Made by a program: the position numbers and the translations under genes | Shown here: one piece after another, positions 1 to 5,818 of the stretch | How positions within the stretch are numbered: position 1 is the first letter of the stretch | How the letters are laid out: each line of letters begins with the position of its first letter | The notes under the pieces: model-generated | What the model was told of the DNA's origin: nothing | Seen by the model: only the letters and a program-made list of their open reading frames with translations | The model's database searches: none | Assembly: GCA_019113455.1 (NCBI GenBank) | Contig: DXHG01000210.1 | Coordinates: 1 to 10,663 of the forward strand | DNA: 10,663 nt | Direction: 5' to 3' | DNA from: Candidatus Treponema faecavium | Lineage (GTDB): Bacteria > Spirochaetota > Spirochaetia > Treponematales > Treponemataceae

Positions 1-2637
1 CTCAGTGTTCGCATAGATCCCGACGTATACCGCAGACTGCCGGTTACTATCACGCAGAATAACGATATTCTCAATGCATTTTACACGCCGCTGCCGTACA
101 ACCGCATTGTGCTCTACGATACGCTGCCTGACCAGCAGCTTGCCGTATATGAAGAAACGCTCCTGTCCGTGTTCTACCATGAGCTTGTGCACGCAGTAAC
201 GGCAAATATAAAGTCGCCGGTTTTCAAAACGCTTTCCGCAGTCTTTTCTGACGCGCTCAGCCCGTCTCTCGTGTACAATATGCCGACGTCGCTTACGGAA
301 GGCATTGCCGTCGCGCTTGAAAGCGCGGACGGATACGGCCGCCTGAACGACGGGTTCAGCAGGCAGCTTATCACGCAGGCAAAGATTGAACGCCTGTTTC
401 CCGCATTTAAAGAAGCATCGGGCGCGCGCGACACATATCCCGCGGGCACTGTCCCGTATCTGTTCGGCGGCGCGTTTACGGCGTGGCTCCAGCAGCGGTA
501 CGGCATGGAAAAATGCATCGAATTCTGGCGCCGGGGCGGAAACTTTTATCTGATTTACGGGTCGGCAGGTATTTTTAAGCGCGTGTACGGCTTCAGCATT
601 GAACAGGCATGGCAGGAGTTCTATGACGCGGTTCCGATTCCCGAAGCCGTCATTGACCCGTCCGCCAATAACGGCTTTACGCGGCTTTCTATCGATACGC
701 TGTCAAAGCAGCGGCCGGTCTCGCTTTCCGCCGGTGCGCATCGCATCGCATGGATAGACGAAGCGTCCAATTCCGTCTGGTACGCACACACCGACGGCGC
801 CCTTCTCAGCAAACCGGAACGGTTATGCGGCGCGCACTCCGCAGAGCGGGCAGCGCTTTCGCATGACGGCAGGCTGCTCGCGCTCTCGTATTCCCGTTCG
901 ATCCAGCAGCCGACAGGCTCAATGGTGAGCCGCCGGTACGCCGCCGTATACGATGTCGAAAAGCGCCGCTGCATATACGCGCCTTCCCAGCGGCTCAGAG
1001 ACGCCGCAATAACGCGCGCCGCAGACGGCTCGCTGCAGCTCGCTGCCGTAAGCGTACAGGGGCAGCAGGCACAGCTTGTGTTTTATTCTATCGGGCAAAA
1101 AGAACCTCTGGCGCGCATCGCGTTTCCCTGCGGCGCGCTGCCTTATTCGCCGATAGACTCAAGTCCAGGCAAAACCGCGTTCTTGCTGCGCTATCACGGC
1201 GCTGTTTTTTTCTGCGTTGCAGACTCAGACGCACAGACATATCAGGCATGGCCCGTTCCGCACAGCGGCGTAAACATATCGTCAATCGCGCCGGCCGATA
1301 CAGGCGAAGGCCGGGCGTATCTTTTTTCATGGACGCGCGCCGATACGCTGCCGCGCCTGGGCCGCGCCGAACTCACCGAAAACGGACGTCTGCGCTGGGA
1401 GTTTTCACGTGCGGACATTTCAGGCGGCGTTCACACGCCTGCCATTGCTGCGGGTGCACAGACACTCGTGTATTCAGCGCATTTTTACGAGAACAACGCG
1501 CTGATACAGGCACCGCCCGCTGTTTTATTTGCCGAAAGCGATACCGCTGAAACAGCGCGCACCGTGCTTGAACCGCCTGCGCCGTCAGCACAAACGGCGC
1601 AGTTTGCCGGATTGCGGTACAACCCGTTTGCATACATAACGCGCGGCACGCTCGTACCGCTTGGCACCGTCCCCTATTATACCGATACCTTAACGCAGAC
1701 ATCGCTTGCGCTGCTTGGACTCACGTGGGTATCGCTTGATCCGGCAGAAACGCTGCTCTTTGGCGCAAGCGCGGGCTGGGATCCGTTTACACGGACGGGC
1801 GGCGCAGGAATCTCCATTTTCAGCGGAATACCGCAGCTGTTTGCCGCCGTATCCGCAAGCGCGCTGTTCGGCTCAGAGGGCTTTGAGCAGTCGTACCTTT
1901 CCCTTGAGCTCACCTCGACACACCTGCTTGGCAGGCACAGCACGCTCACGCTGTACAACCTGTGCGACTGGTACGCAGGAAGACCGTCATACGCGGGTAC
2001 GGCGGCATATATCCGCACGCAGCCGGTGCACACGATGCGCGAATTCCTGCAGGCTACGTATTCGCTGTCGCAGCAGTGGGGAGCCGGACGGCATGAAATC
2101 CTTGGCTTTTCGCTCTCGGCGTTTCTGCTCACGATCTACCAGACACGGTTTGACTTACTGAGCGCAAATACGGGAGCAAGCATAACGGTTATGCTGCCGC
2201 GGCTTCTGCCGTTCCGCAATCCGGACAGGATCACGCTCACGCTGCCCGCCAGCATATCCGCGGCGCTGTTCCCTGCGCTCAATAAAGCGATGGAAGCGTC
2301 CGTTACCGTAACGCTTATTTCGGCCGAGATTCAAAAAGCGCTTGCGGCGCTGCCGCTCTACGCGCGGTATATTGATGTTCAGCTGTCATACCGCGGATAT
2401 TTTTCGTATAACTGCCGCTCATGGGAAATTGTCAATATAGCCGAGATATTCCCCGACCGCCGCGCCGCGCCTTATTACGATGAAATACGCTTGAGAACGC
2501 TGCTTTCGCTTACTTTAACTTCAACCACCGCGACAGGCGCGGGGGCAGGCATCGGCGTTGATATAAGCTGGCGGCTGCGCCGCGCGCCGTCTGAAACACC
2601 GTTTGCGGCGTCGCTCGTATTTGAACTTGGCTATTGA
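1..2637 (+). CDS. Large surface protein: HEXXH metalloprotease domain, propeller region, C-terminal beta-barrel (5' end outside window)
   Basis: The frame is open from base 1, so the gene starts upstream. The GTG at 109 is internal (no Shine-Dalgarno, coding continues before it). 878 residues are visible. HELVH at 178-192 is a zinc-metallopeptidase HEXXH motif, and a TEGIAVALE segment follows, with its Glu codon at 298-300. The 35-residue gap from the second His to that Glu fits gluzincins of the M1/peptidase-MA-like type, which would supply two His and one Glu as zinc ligands. The middle (about 730-1560) has repeated short beta-strand patterns such as RIAWIDEASNSVWY and RAALSHDGRLLALSYS, like TolB/WD-type propellers. 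The last 330 or so residues are rich in alternating aromatic/polar strands and end in FELGY, a terminal aromatic residue as in outer-membrane beta-barrels. I infer an outer-membrane or surface protease. Substrate and export signal cannot be seen. An inactive structural role is possible. Confidence 0.85.
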   Translation, partial: LSVRIDPDVYRRLPVTITQNNDILNAFYTPLPYNRIVLYDTLPDQQLAVYEETLLSVFYHELVHAVTANIKSPVFKTLSAVFSDALSPSLVYNMPTSLTEGIAVALESADGYGRLNDGFSRQLITQAKIERLFPAFKEASGARDTYPAGTVPYLFGGAFTAWLQQRYGMEKCIEFWRRGGNFYLIYGSAGIFKRVYGFSIEQAWQEFYDAVPIPEAVIDPSANNGFTRLSIDTLSKQRPVSLSAGAHRIAWIDEASNSVWYAHTDGALLSKPERLCGAHSAERAALSHDGRLLALSYSRSIQQPTGSMVSRRYAAVYDVEKRRCIYAPSQRLRDAAITRAADGSLQLAAVSVQGQQAQLVFYSIGQKEPLARIAFPCGALPYSPIDSSPGKTAFLLRYHGAVFFCVADSDAQTYQAWPVPHSGVNISSIAPADTGEGRAYLFSWTRADTLPRLGRAELTENGRLRWEFSRADISGGVHTPAIAAGAQTLVYSAHFYENNALIQAPPAVLFAESDTAETARTVLEPPAPSAQTAQFAGLRYNPFAYITRGTLVPLGTVPYYTDTLTQTSLALLGLTWVSLDPAETLLFGASAGWDPFTRTGGAGISIFSGIPQLFAAVSASALFGSEGFEQSYLSLELTSTHLLGRHSTLTLYNLCDWYAGRPSYAGTAAYIRTQPVHTMREFLQATYSLSQQWGAGRHEILGFSLSAFLLTIYQTRFDLLSANTGASITVMLPRLLPFRNPDRITLTLPASISAALFPALNKAMEASVTVTLISAEIQKALAALPLYARYIDVQLSYRGYFSYNCRSWEIVNIAEIFPDRRAAPYYDEIRLRTLLSLTLTSTTATGAGAGIGVDISWRLRRAPSETPFAASLVFELGY
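178..300 (+). other. Putative gluzincin zinc-binding site (HELVH ... E)
   Basis: The codons for HELVH lie at 178-192. The candidate third ligand, Glu in the LTEGIAVAL segment, is at 298-300. The motif pair is seen directly. Zinc binding and catalysis are inferred from the gluzincin pattern, in which HEXXH supplies two His ligands and the catalytic Glu, and a downstream Glu in a helix is the third ligand. Confidence 0.65.
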
Positions 2638-2645
2638 TGCGGCGT

Positions 2646-2655
2646 GTAATATTAC
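2646..2655. repeat. 10-bp palindrome between convergent genes
   Basis: GTAATATTAC is a perfect palindrome. It overlaps the stop codon of the minus-strand cyclase gene (TAA, 2652-2654) and lies 8 bases past the stop of the plus-strand gene. Only 14 bases separate the two convergent stops. It has no loop and no T-run, so a standard intrinsic terminator is not supported. Confidence 0.4.
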
Positions 2656-3504
2656 TCGGCGGCGCGCGCACCTTCGTAGTACGCCTGTTTATTGCGGTAC
2701 ATAAGCGCGTCGGTATCTTTGAGATGCGTATCGATGTCGGAAACCTGCGGGAACCACTGCCACCCCAGCGCAAACGAGTGCGCCTGTTCGCAGCCGGCAG
2801 TATCCATAAGAGCGGCTATTTTCTGTGCAAACACATGCTGCGGTATTTCCGGACATACAATCACAAATTCGTCTCCGCCAATTCGGTACAGATTATGTTT
2901 TCTGAACAAAGATAAAAACCGGCCGGCTGCCTTTTTTAGCGCCGCGTCCCCGGCGTCATGGCCATGATGGTCGTTAATCTGCTTGAGACCGTTCATGTCG
3001 GCAAACGCGATGCCGACACTGCGCGTCTGTTCACGCTGCAGCACCTGCATATCCTGCATGAACTTGTTTCTGTTCTGCAGTCCCGTCAGATCGTCAGAAA
3101 AACTGCGCGTGGTCATCTCGCTTTCGTATTTCTGTCTAAGGAACATCGACGTTACGAAAAACGCGAACGTTTTGAACAGCAGCTTCATATTCTGCGGTGT
3201 GGAATGAAAGCGCACGTTTTCTGCGCCGAACACACCGATTACAGCGCCGTTTCCCTGCATCAGAGGCACCGAAAGCAGATTGGTAATACCGAGCTTTTTA
3301 AACACGGCAGACTCAGAAGACCCTGTCTTTTGCAGTTCTGACGTGTCGGTGCTGTAGGTAAAATCGTTTTTATGAAAATACGTCCGCCATTTTTGAAACA
3401 CTTCCGCCGGTATCTCCGAGAGTACCTCTCGTCCTGACGAAATACCCGTATTGCACCATTCATACAGCGGCACCAGGCGCTGCTGCTGTTCATTAAACTC
3501 AAGG
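2652..3504 (-). CDS. GAF-GGDEF diguanylate cyclase, 5' part cut off by the prophage
   Basis: The GGDEF domain would make cyclic di-GMP from two GTP. Numbering from an internal GTG at 3473 (273 residues), the signature GGDEF is at 199-203 (2865-2879). The metal-binding Asp is in FADMNGLKQIND (about 159), and DDLTGLQNR opens the domain at 128. The RxxD inhibitory site is absent: FRKH stands in its place. Residues 1-115 resemble the distal part of a GAF domain (YEWCNTGI ... LLSVPLMQGNGAVIGVFG), of the kind linked to GGDEF in many bacteria. The frame stays open upstream of the GTG as LEFNEQQQRL, then meets TGA at 3507-3509 just inside AT-rich DNA. The GTG has no Shine-Dalgarno sequence. I infer that the first GAF strands and anything before them were separated by phage insertion at 3504/3505. 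The remnant is probably non-functional or expressed only by read-through from the phage operon. Confidence 0.8.
3500..3504. repeat. Predicted 5-bp target-site duplication (CAAGG), left copy
   Basis: These are the last five host bases before the proposed phage terminus. Mu-family transposition makes 5-bp duplications. The second copy would be at the other prophage end, outside the window, so this is a prediction only. Confidence 0.45.
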
Positions 3505-3528
3505 TGTCAATTGTAATTTGCTTTGACA
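3505..3528. repeat. Prophage terminus with inverted TGTCAA / TTGACA repeat
   Basis: TGTCAA (3505-3510) and its inverse complement TTGACA (3523-3528) flank a 12-base AT-rich middle. The sequence starts with TG, as Mu/Tn7-type DDE element ends do. It sits exactly where the cyclase coding frame breaks. Its role as a transposase recognition end is inferred from position and the TG start. Confidence 0.6.
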
Positions 3529-3537
3529 TTTTTTTAT
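3524..3537. repeat. End-proximal direct repeat, copy 1 (TGAC-A-T7-AT)
   Basis: TGACATTTTTTTAT is nearly repeated 23 bases further into the element. Repeated end-proximal motifs are where MuA-type transposases bind. Low complexity (a 7-T run) makes chance similarity possible. Confidence 0.4.
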
Positions 3538-3546
3538 AAAAAATAA

Positions 3547-3560
3547 TGACTTTTTTTAAT
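3547..3560. repeat. End-proximal direct repeat, copy 2 (TGAC-T7-AAT)
   Basis: TGACTTTTTTTAAT repeats the motif at 3524-3537 with a 23-base period, about two helical turns. It overlaps the stop codon of the last early gene (3556-3558), so the candidate end region and the coding sequence interlock. It is a possible second transposase-binding subsite. Confidence 0.4.
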
Positions 3561-3855
3561 TGGGTTTTTCAGGGTTTTTGTGGGGCTTTTCGATATCTAA
3601 AACAGGGCGGTTGCAGTATTTTTTTCTGTTAAAAAATGCCTGTAAATCCGTCTTTTTTATTACAGATGTGCCATTGTTATCAGTAATTATGCGCATAGAT
3701 TCTTCTGCCGCAATCTTATAAAAGGTCGCAGGTTTTACTTCAAGAATTTTTGCCGCAATATCAATACTGATCAGATCTTCTGTACACGGGAACCACTCTA
3801 TATCTGTATCAGTTTCAAATAAAATGCTCCTGTTGAGCAGTTCCAGTGTATCCAC
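3556..3855 (-). CDS. Small helix-turn-helix protein, excisionase/MerR-like (last gene of early operon)
   Basis: This is a 99-residue protein. Residues about 29-76 (ISIDIAAKILEVKPATFYKI ... VIKKTDLQAFF) have the form of an excisionase-type DNA-binding domain: a helix-turn-helix, a short wing, then a closing 'L..F' helix. The tail is basic and proline-rich (KPHKNPEKPN), encoded by two adjacent GGGTTTTT units on the plus strand. The GTG start at 3855 shares one base with the upstream stop (TAGTG) and has AGAGGG four bases before it, so the two genes are probably coupled. The gene ends only about 50 bases from the phage terminus. Mu has the activator gene mor after gp16, but this protein does not look like Mor. 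A regulator or DNA-architecture role is inferred; the specific function is unknown. Confidence 0.75.
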   Translation of the reverse strand: MDTLELLNRSILFETDTDIEWFPCTEDLISIDIAAKILEVKPATFYKIAAEESMRIITDNNGTSVIKKTDLQAFFNRKKYCNRPVLDIEKPHKNPEKPN

Positions 3856-4178
3856 TATGCCCTCTGTTTGTGCGGTATTGATTCAAGATATTTAGTCATA
3901 CACTTATCAACATCATCAGCCGGATCGATAAGGTATTCTGCAAGCGACCACCATGGAATCCGTACCATTCCCAGAGCTTCTACAGCGTCAATGCGGTAGT
4001 ATTTGATTGCTTCAAACATCTGGTCATCAGACCAGTGCAGAATACCTGCTGCTTCTTTGATTTTATAACAATACTTGATACCAAGCTGTGCCGCGGCAAT
4101 TACTCTTTTTGCCGCTGAGAAACGCTGTGATTCAGAGAGCGGTGTGCGCAGTTCCTTGACGTTAAACAACTCTAGCAT
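3855..4178 (-). CDS. Small DNA-binding-like protein after gemA
   Basis: This is a 107-residue protein. The centre (about 41-84: YKIKEAAGILHWSDDQMFEA, then GMVRIPWWSLAEYL) reads as a winged helix-turn-helix of the MerR/excisionase type, with the usual 'I/V-P-x-x-x-L-x-x-Y/F-L' closing helix. The N-terminal 40 residues (SESQRFSAAKRVIAAAQLGI) are probably helical. The ATG at 4178 overlaps the gemA stop (TAG, 4172-4174) by 7 bases, and AAGG sits about eight bases upstream. Its pattern resembles the following 99-aa protein, so the pair could be diverged relatives. It lies where Mu carries mor, but no Mor/C family similarity is evident. A transcriptional regulator of the phage is plausible but not shown. 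Confidence 0.75.
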   Translation of the reverse strand: MLELFNVKELRTPLSESQRFSAAKRVIAAAQLGIKYCYKIKEAAGILHWSDDQMFEAIKYYRIDAVEALGMVRIPWWSLAEYLIDPADDVDKCMTKYLESIPHKQRA

Positions 4179-4564
4179 TTTTGACGCCTTTCCACAGCTG
4201 AGATATACGCCATCACTCGGCGAATCTGTTTATCGGTACATGATGCCAGATTGTCTGCACCAATTTTTCTCAGGAATCCATCAAGATACGTTTGCCAGTC
4301 AGCGCCGAATACTTTTTTTGCCCGCATTACAGCAGCAGTCTGTACAGATGATTTGCGCCGGGGGAATCCATATTTGCGCAGACCTTTCTTTTCAAGAATT
4401 TCATTGAGATCGGTATAGACTTTCTGCAGTTCCATAGCCGTACATTCAGTACAGCTTGTTTTTCCTGTCGCACCGTACAGAACCATCCGGTATTCGTCAT
4501 CGGTAAGCGCAGCCGCATTTTTCTGTGCGTGTATGACGGCTGTTAAGTGTTTTTTATCGCTCAT
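4172..4564 (-). CDS. gemA: GemA / Mu gp16-like regulatory protein (DUF1018 type)
   Basis: This 130-residue protein has the gp16 pattern: an N-terminal IHAQKNAAALTDDEYRMVLY (residues 11-30), then TGKTSC (33-38), an L..V...LN helix, KKGLRKYGF, and a C-terminal half with a Trp-containing helix (W90) ending in IRRVMAYISAVERR. Mu GemA modulates host gene expression and DNA supercoiling during lytic growth. I chose the ATG at 4564 because GGAGG lies six bases upstream; an in-frame extension to 4630 would overlap the preceding small gene and has no such site. It overlaps the 56-aa gene by 11 bases and the next HTH gene by 7. Family assignment is from recognition of the motif pattern. Confidence 0.85.
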   Translation of the reverse strand: MSDKKHLTAVIHAQKNAAALTDDEYRMVLYGATGKTSCTECTAMELQKVYTDLNEILEKKGLRKYGFPRRKSSVQTAAVMRAKKVFGADWQTYLDGFLRKIGADNLASCTDKQIRRVMAYISAVERRQKC

Positions 4565-4724
4565 GTTCTGCCTCCTTCTTTGTATTTTTGCATATCCGTT
4601 TTTTGACTCCTGCAAGGAGCATATCGGCAACCATCTCGCACACGCCTTCGGGTATGCCGTCTTTGTATTTTTCTCTGATTGCCATAAGCTCCGCCTTTGT
4701 TTTTGGTCTATGACGCCGGTTCAC
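4554..4724 (-). CDS. Small 56-aa phage protein, unknown function
   Basis: A short reading frame fills the gap between the 109-aa gene and gemA. Its GTG start (4722-4724) overlaps the upstream TGA stop as GTGA, a 4-base coupled overlap like others in this operon. It begins MNRRHRPKTKAELMAIREKY (GTG read as Met), continues through GIPEGVCEMVADMLLAGVKK, and ends with a basic, probably helical tail. Its stop (4554-4556) falls 11 bases inside gemA. An internal ATG at 4685 with GGAG three bases upstream is an alternative start. The protein is basic with a short hydrophobic helix (VADMLLAGV). No family is recognised. Support comes from the exact overlap architecture and the lack of another use for this interval. 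Confidence 0.65.
   Translation of the reverse strand: MNRRHRPKTKAELMAIREKYKDGIPEGVCEMVADMLLAGVKKRICKNTKKEAEHER
4571..4575 (-). promoter_or_regulatory. Shine-Dalgarno site setting the gemA start
   Basis: GGAGG (minus strand) lies six bases before the ATG at 4564. It favours that start over the longer in-frame extension. Confidence 0.75.
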
Positions 4725-5050
4725 CTTTTCACTGCCTTTTCATCTTTGAACGCACCCGCACGGCAGGCAACGGCTGCCACCTGCAGCGATTCACAGGCGC
4801 AGCACAATGCTGATTCAAATATTTCTTTTAAGTACGATTTTCTTTGGAGGGTATCATTGTACTTAATATCTACCCACCACATTGCAAGGTGTTCGTGTAT
4901 TTTCTCGAGTTCTTCTTTTGCTTCTTCGTACTCTTCAAGGAGCACGGCATAGGCTTCGTGATCTGACGCATACGCCGGATACTTCTTTGCTGCCCGCGCC
5001 GCTTCGCGCTCGGTTATTTCCGCCAGTTCTTCCGTAAGCTGTGTAATCAT
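4721..5050 (-). CDS. Conserved-looking phage protein, mostly helical, unknown function
   Basis: This is a 109-residue protein. Residues 1-55 are strongly helical and acidic (ELAEITEREAARAAKKYP, then LLEEYEEAKEELEKIHEHL) and likely form a coiled coil. An AMWWVDIKYND segment follows, then a second helix containing CCACESLQVAAVA. The layout of long amphipathic helix, WxxxK and 'E.LQVAAVA' looks like a family I associate with phages of Gram-positive bacteria, but I cannot name a function. GGAGGG sits five bases before the ATG at 5050. The end is coupled to the 56-aa gene by a GTGA overlap. The Cys pair (CCAC) is not a clear metal site. Confidence 0.75.
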   Translation of the reverse strand: MITQLTEELAEITEREAARAAKKYPAYASDHEAYAVLLEEYEEAKEELEKIHEHLAMWWVDIKYNDTLQRKSYLKEIFESALCCACESLQVAAVACRAGAFKDEKAVKR

Positions 5051-5064
5051 TTAATCCCTCCGCT

Positions 5065-5325
5065 TTATTCTCCAAACATTTGCTTTTCAAATACAGCCTT
5101 CTGCCGTTCGACTACTTCTTTTCCGTCTGTTATCAGACGACACACTTCTTTTATTGCGGTATCAGTATCAATTTGTGCAATACTGCAAAAATATCCGGCA
5201 CAGCACATAAGTATACTTAACATACCTGCTGTTGCATCCATGACTGTTTCAGCGCCTAATTTTATGTCTATACCATCTTTATATGCAGCTAACGCCACAT
5301 ATGGTTCTTTTTTACTCTTTTTCAT
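5065..5325 (-). CDS. Small phage protein, unknown function (86 aa)
   Basis: The sequence begins MKKSKKEPYVALAAYKDGID. A moderately hydrophobic stretch with three Cys (SILMCCAGYFCSIAQ, about residues 37-51) follows, then a helical charged C-terminus (EVVERQKAVFEKQMFGE). I chose the ATG at 5325 because AGAGGAA lies eight bases upstream; the GTG at 5343 has none. The hydrophobic part is too short and mixed to call a membrane segment with confidence. It sits 18 bases after the preceding gene and 14 before the next. No domain is recognised. Confidence 0.65.
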   Translation of the reverse strand: MKKSKKEPYVALAAYKDGIDIKLGAETVMDATAGMLSILMCCAGYFCSIAQIDTDTAIKEVCRLITDGKEVVERQKAVFEKQMFGE

Positions 5326-5333
5326 CCGGCTAA

Positions 5334-5340
5334 TTCCTCT
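5334..5340 (-). promoter_or_regulatory. Shine-Dalgarno site setting the 86-aa start
   Basis: AGAGGAA on the minus strand is eight bases before the ATG at 5325. It argues against the upstream GTG at 5343. Confidence 0.6.
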
Positions 5341-5343
5341 CAC

Positions 5344-5535
5344 TTAGAATATCTCAGGCTGTATGGCAGCGCGGCGGCGGCTTTCAATGCGGCAAAGCAG
5401 CTCGTCCACCGTCTGCTCAGCCTCCGCCCGTTTGCCTTCCATTGTGCGGTCAAGGTGCTTTACTTTCTCACATGATTTCTGCAATGCGCGCATCTGTGCT
5501 ACTGCAAGTGTGAACGTCATTTTTTCATCAGCCAT
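5344..5535 (-). CDS. Small coiled-coil-like phage protein (63 aa)
   Basis: This 63-residue protein begins MADEKMTFTLAVAQMRALQK. Charged heptad-like repeats follow (KSCEKVKHLDRTMEGKRAEA, TVDELLCRIESRRR), so a short coiled coil is likely. GGAGGG lies six bases before the ATG at 5535. A longer version starting at 5586 would run far into the preceding gene and is less likely. The chosen start overlaps the upstream stop (5528-5530) by 8 bases. The function is unknown; size and position are typical of accessory early genes between B and gemA in Mu-like phages. Confidence 0.65.
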   Translation of the reverse strand: MADEKMTFTLAVAQMRALQKSCEKVKHLDRTMEGKRAEAEQTVDELLCRIESRRRAAIQPEIF

Positions 5536-5806
5536 GACGCACCCTCCGTTTGCTGTTTCGCCGATGGATAAGCTCCTGTCTGGCAAACTGTTCCATGTCG
5601 CTCTCGGTAAGCAGCTTATATACGCCGGCGCTTACTTCATAGATCGGGCACTGATAGGTGAGAGCCATCAGGATATGTTCAACATCGTTATAACCGACGC
5701 CGGCGATCTGCATGATTTCCTCTGTGGTTATCACGCCGGTTTTCAGCAGCGCCGCATATACCGGCTGCCAGCGTTTTACTTTCGGCTGCATGCTCTGCAA
5801 TGTCAT
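5528..5806 (-). CDS. Small winged-helix-like protein after the B gene
   Basis: This is a 92-residue protein. Residues about 14-66 form a plausible winged helix: a helix (QPVYAALLKTG), an ITTEEIMQIAGVGYNDVEHI helix-turn-helix, a third helix (LMALTYQ) and a beta wing (IYEVSAGVYKLL). The C-terminal 20 residues are very basic (RRNSKRRVRHG), which suits nucleic-acid binding. The start is clear: AAGGAGG is seven bases before the ATG at 5806, in the 12-base gap after the B gene. It is probably a DNA-binding accessory of the transposition module. Mu itself has no obvious counterpart at this place, and the exact role is unknown. Confidence 0.75.
   Translation of the reverse strand: MTLQSMQPKVKRWQPVYAALLKTGVITTEEIMQIAGVGYNDVEHILMALTYQCPIYEVSAGVYKLLTESDMEQFARQELIHRRNSKRRVRHG
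5542..5547 (-). promoter_or_regulatory. Shine-Dalgarno site setting the 63-aa start
   Basis: GGAGGG on the minus strand is six bases before the ATG at 5535. It lies inside the 3' end of the upstream gene. Confidence 0.65.
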
Positions 5807-5818
5807 TCGCTGGCCTCC

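Noticed and set aside
1677..2132. Two 151-aa frames (1677-2132 minus, 1706-2161 plus)
   Set aside because: Both are shadows of the long plus-strand gene in the GC-rich barrel region, with Arg/Ser/Cys-rich nonsense composition.
2638..2660. Bidirectional terminator between the convergent host genes
   Set aside because: Only a 10-bp loopless palindrome without a T-run is present. It is listed as a palindrome instead.
2958..3341. 127-aa plus-strand frame
   Set aside because: It is antisense to the GAF-GGDEF domain, which has clear motifs on the other strand.
3260..3529. Minus-strand frame starting MSKQITIDTL just inside the phage end, which could be read as the true cyclase start with a frameshift
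   Set aside because: It has no Shine-Dalgarno sequence, starts in AT-rich DNA and leaves the cyclase frame at the junction. The GAF domain would still lack its first strands. A prophage terminus explains the break better, though a frameshift is the main alternative.
3523..3551. TTGACA (3523-3528) as a -35 promoter element
   Set aside because: No TATAAT-like box at 16-18 bases; TATAAA follows at only 6 and AATAAT at 13. TTGACA is better explained as part of the terminal inverted repeat.
4533..4952. 139-aa plus-strand frame with hydrophobic stretches
   Set aside because: It runs antisense across gemA, the 56-aa gene and the 109-aa gene. Its Ser/Phe/Cys richness is the reverse reading of Glu/Lys-rich helices.
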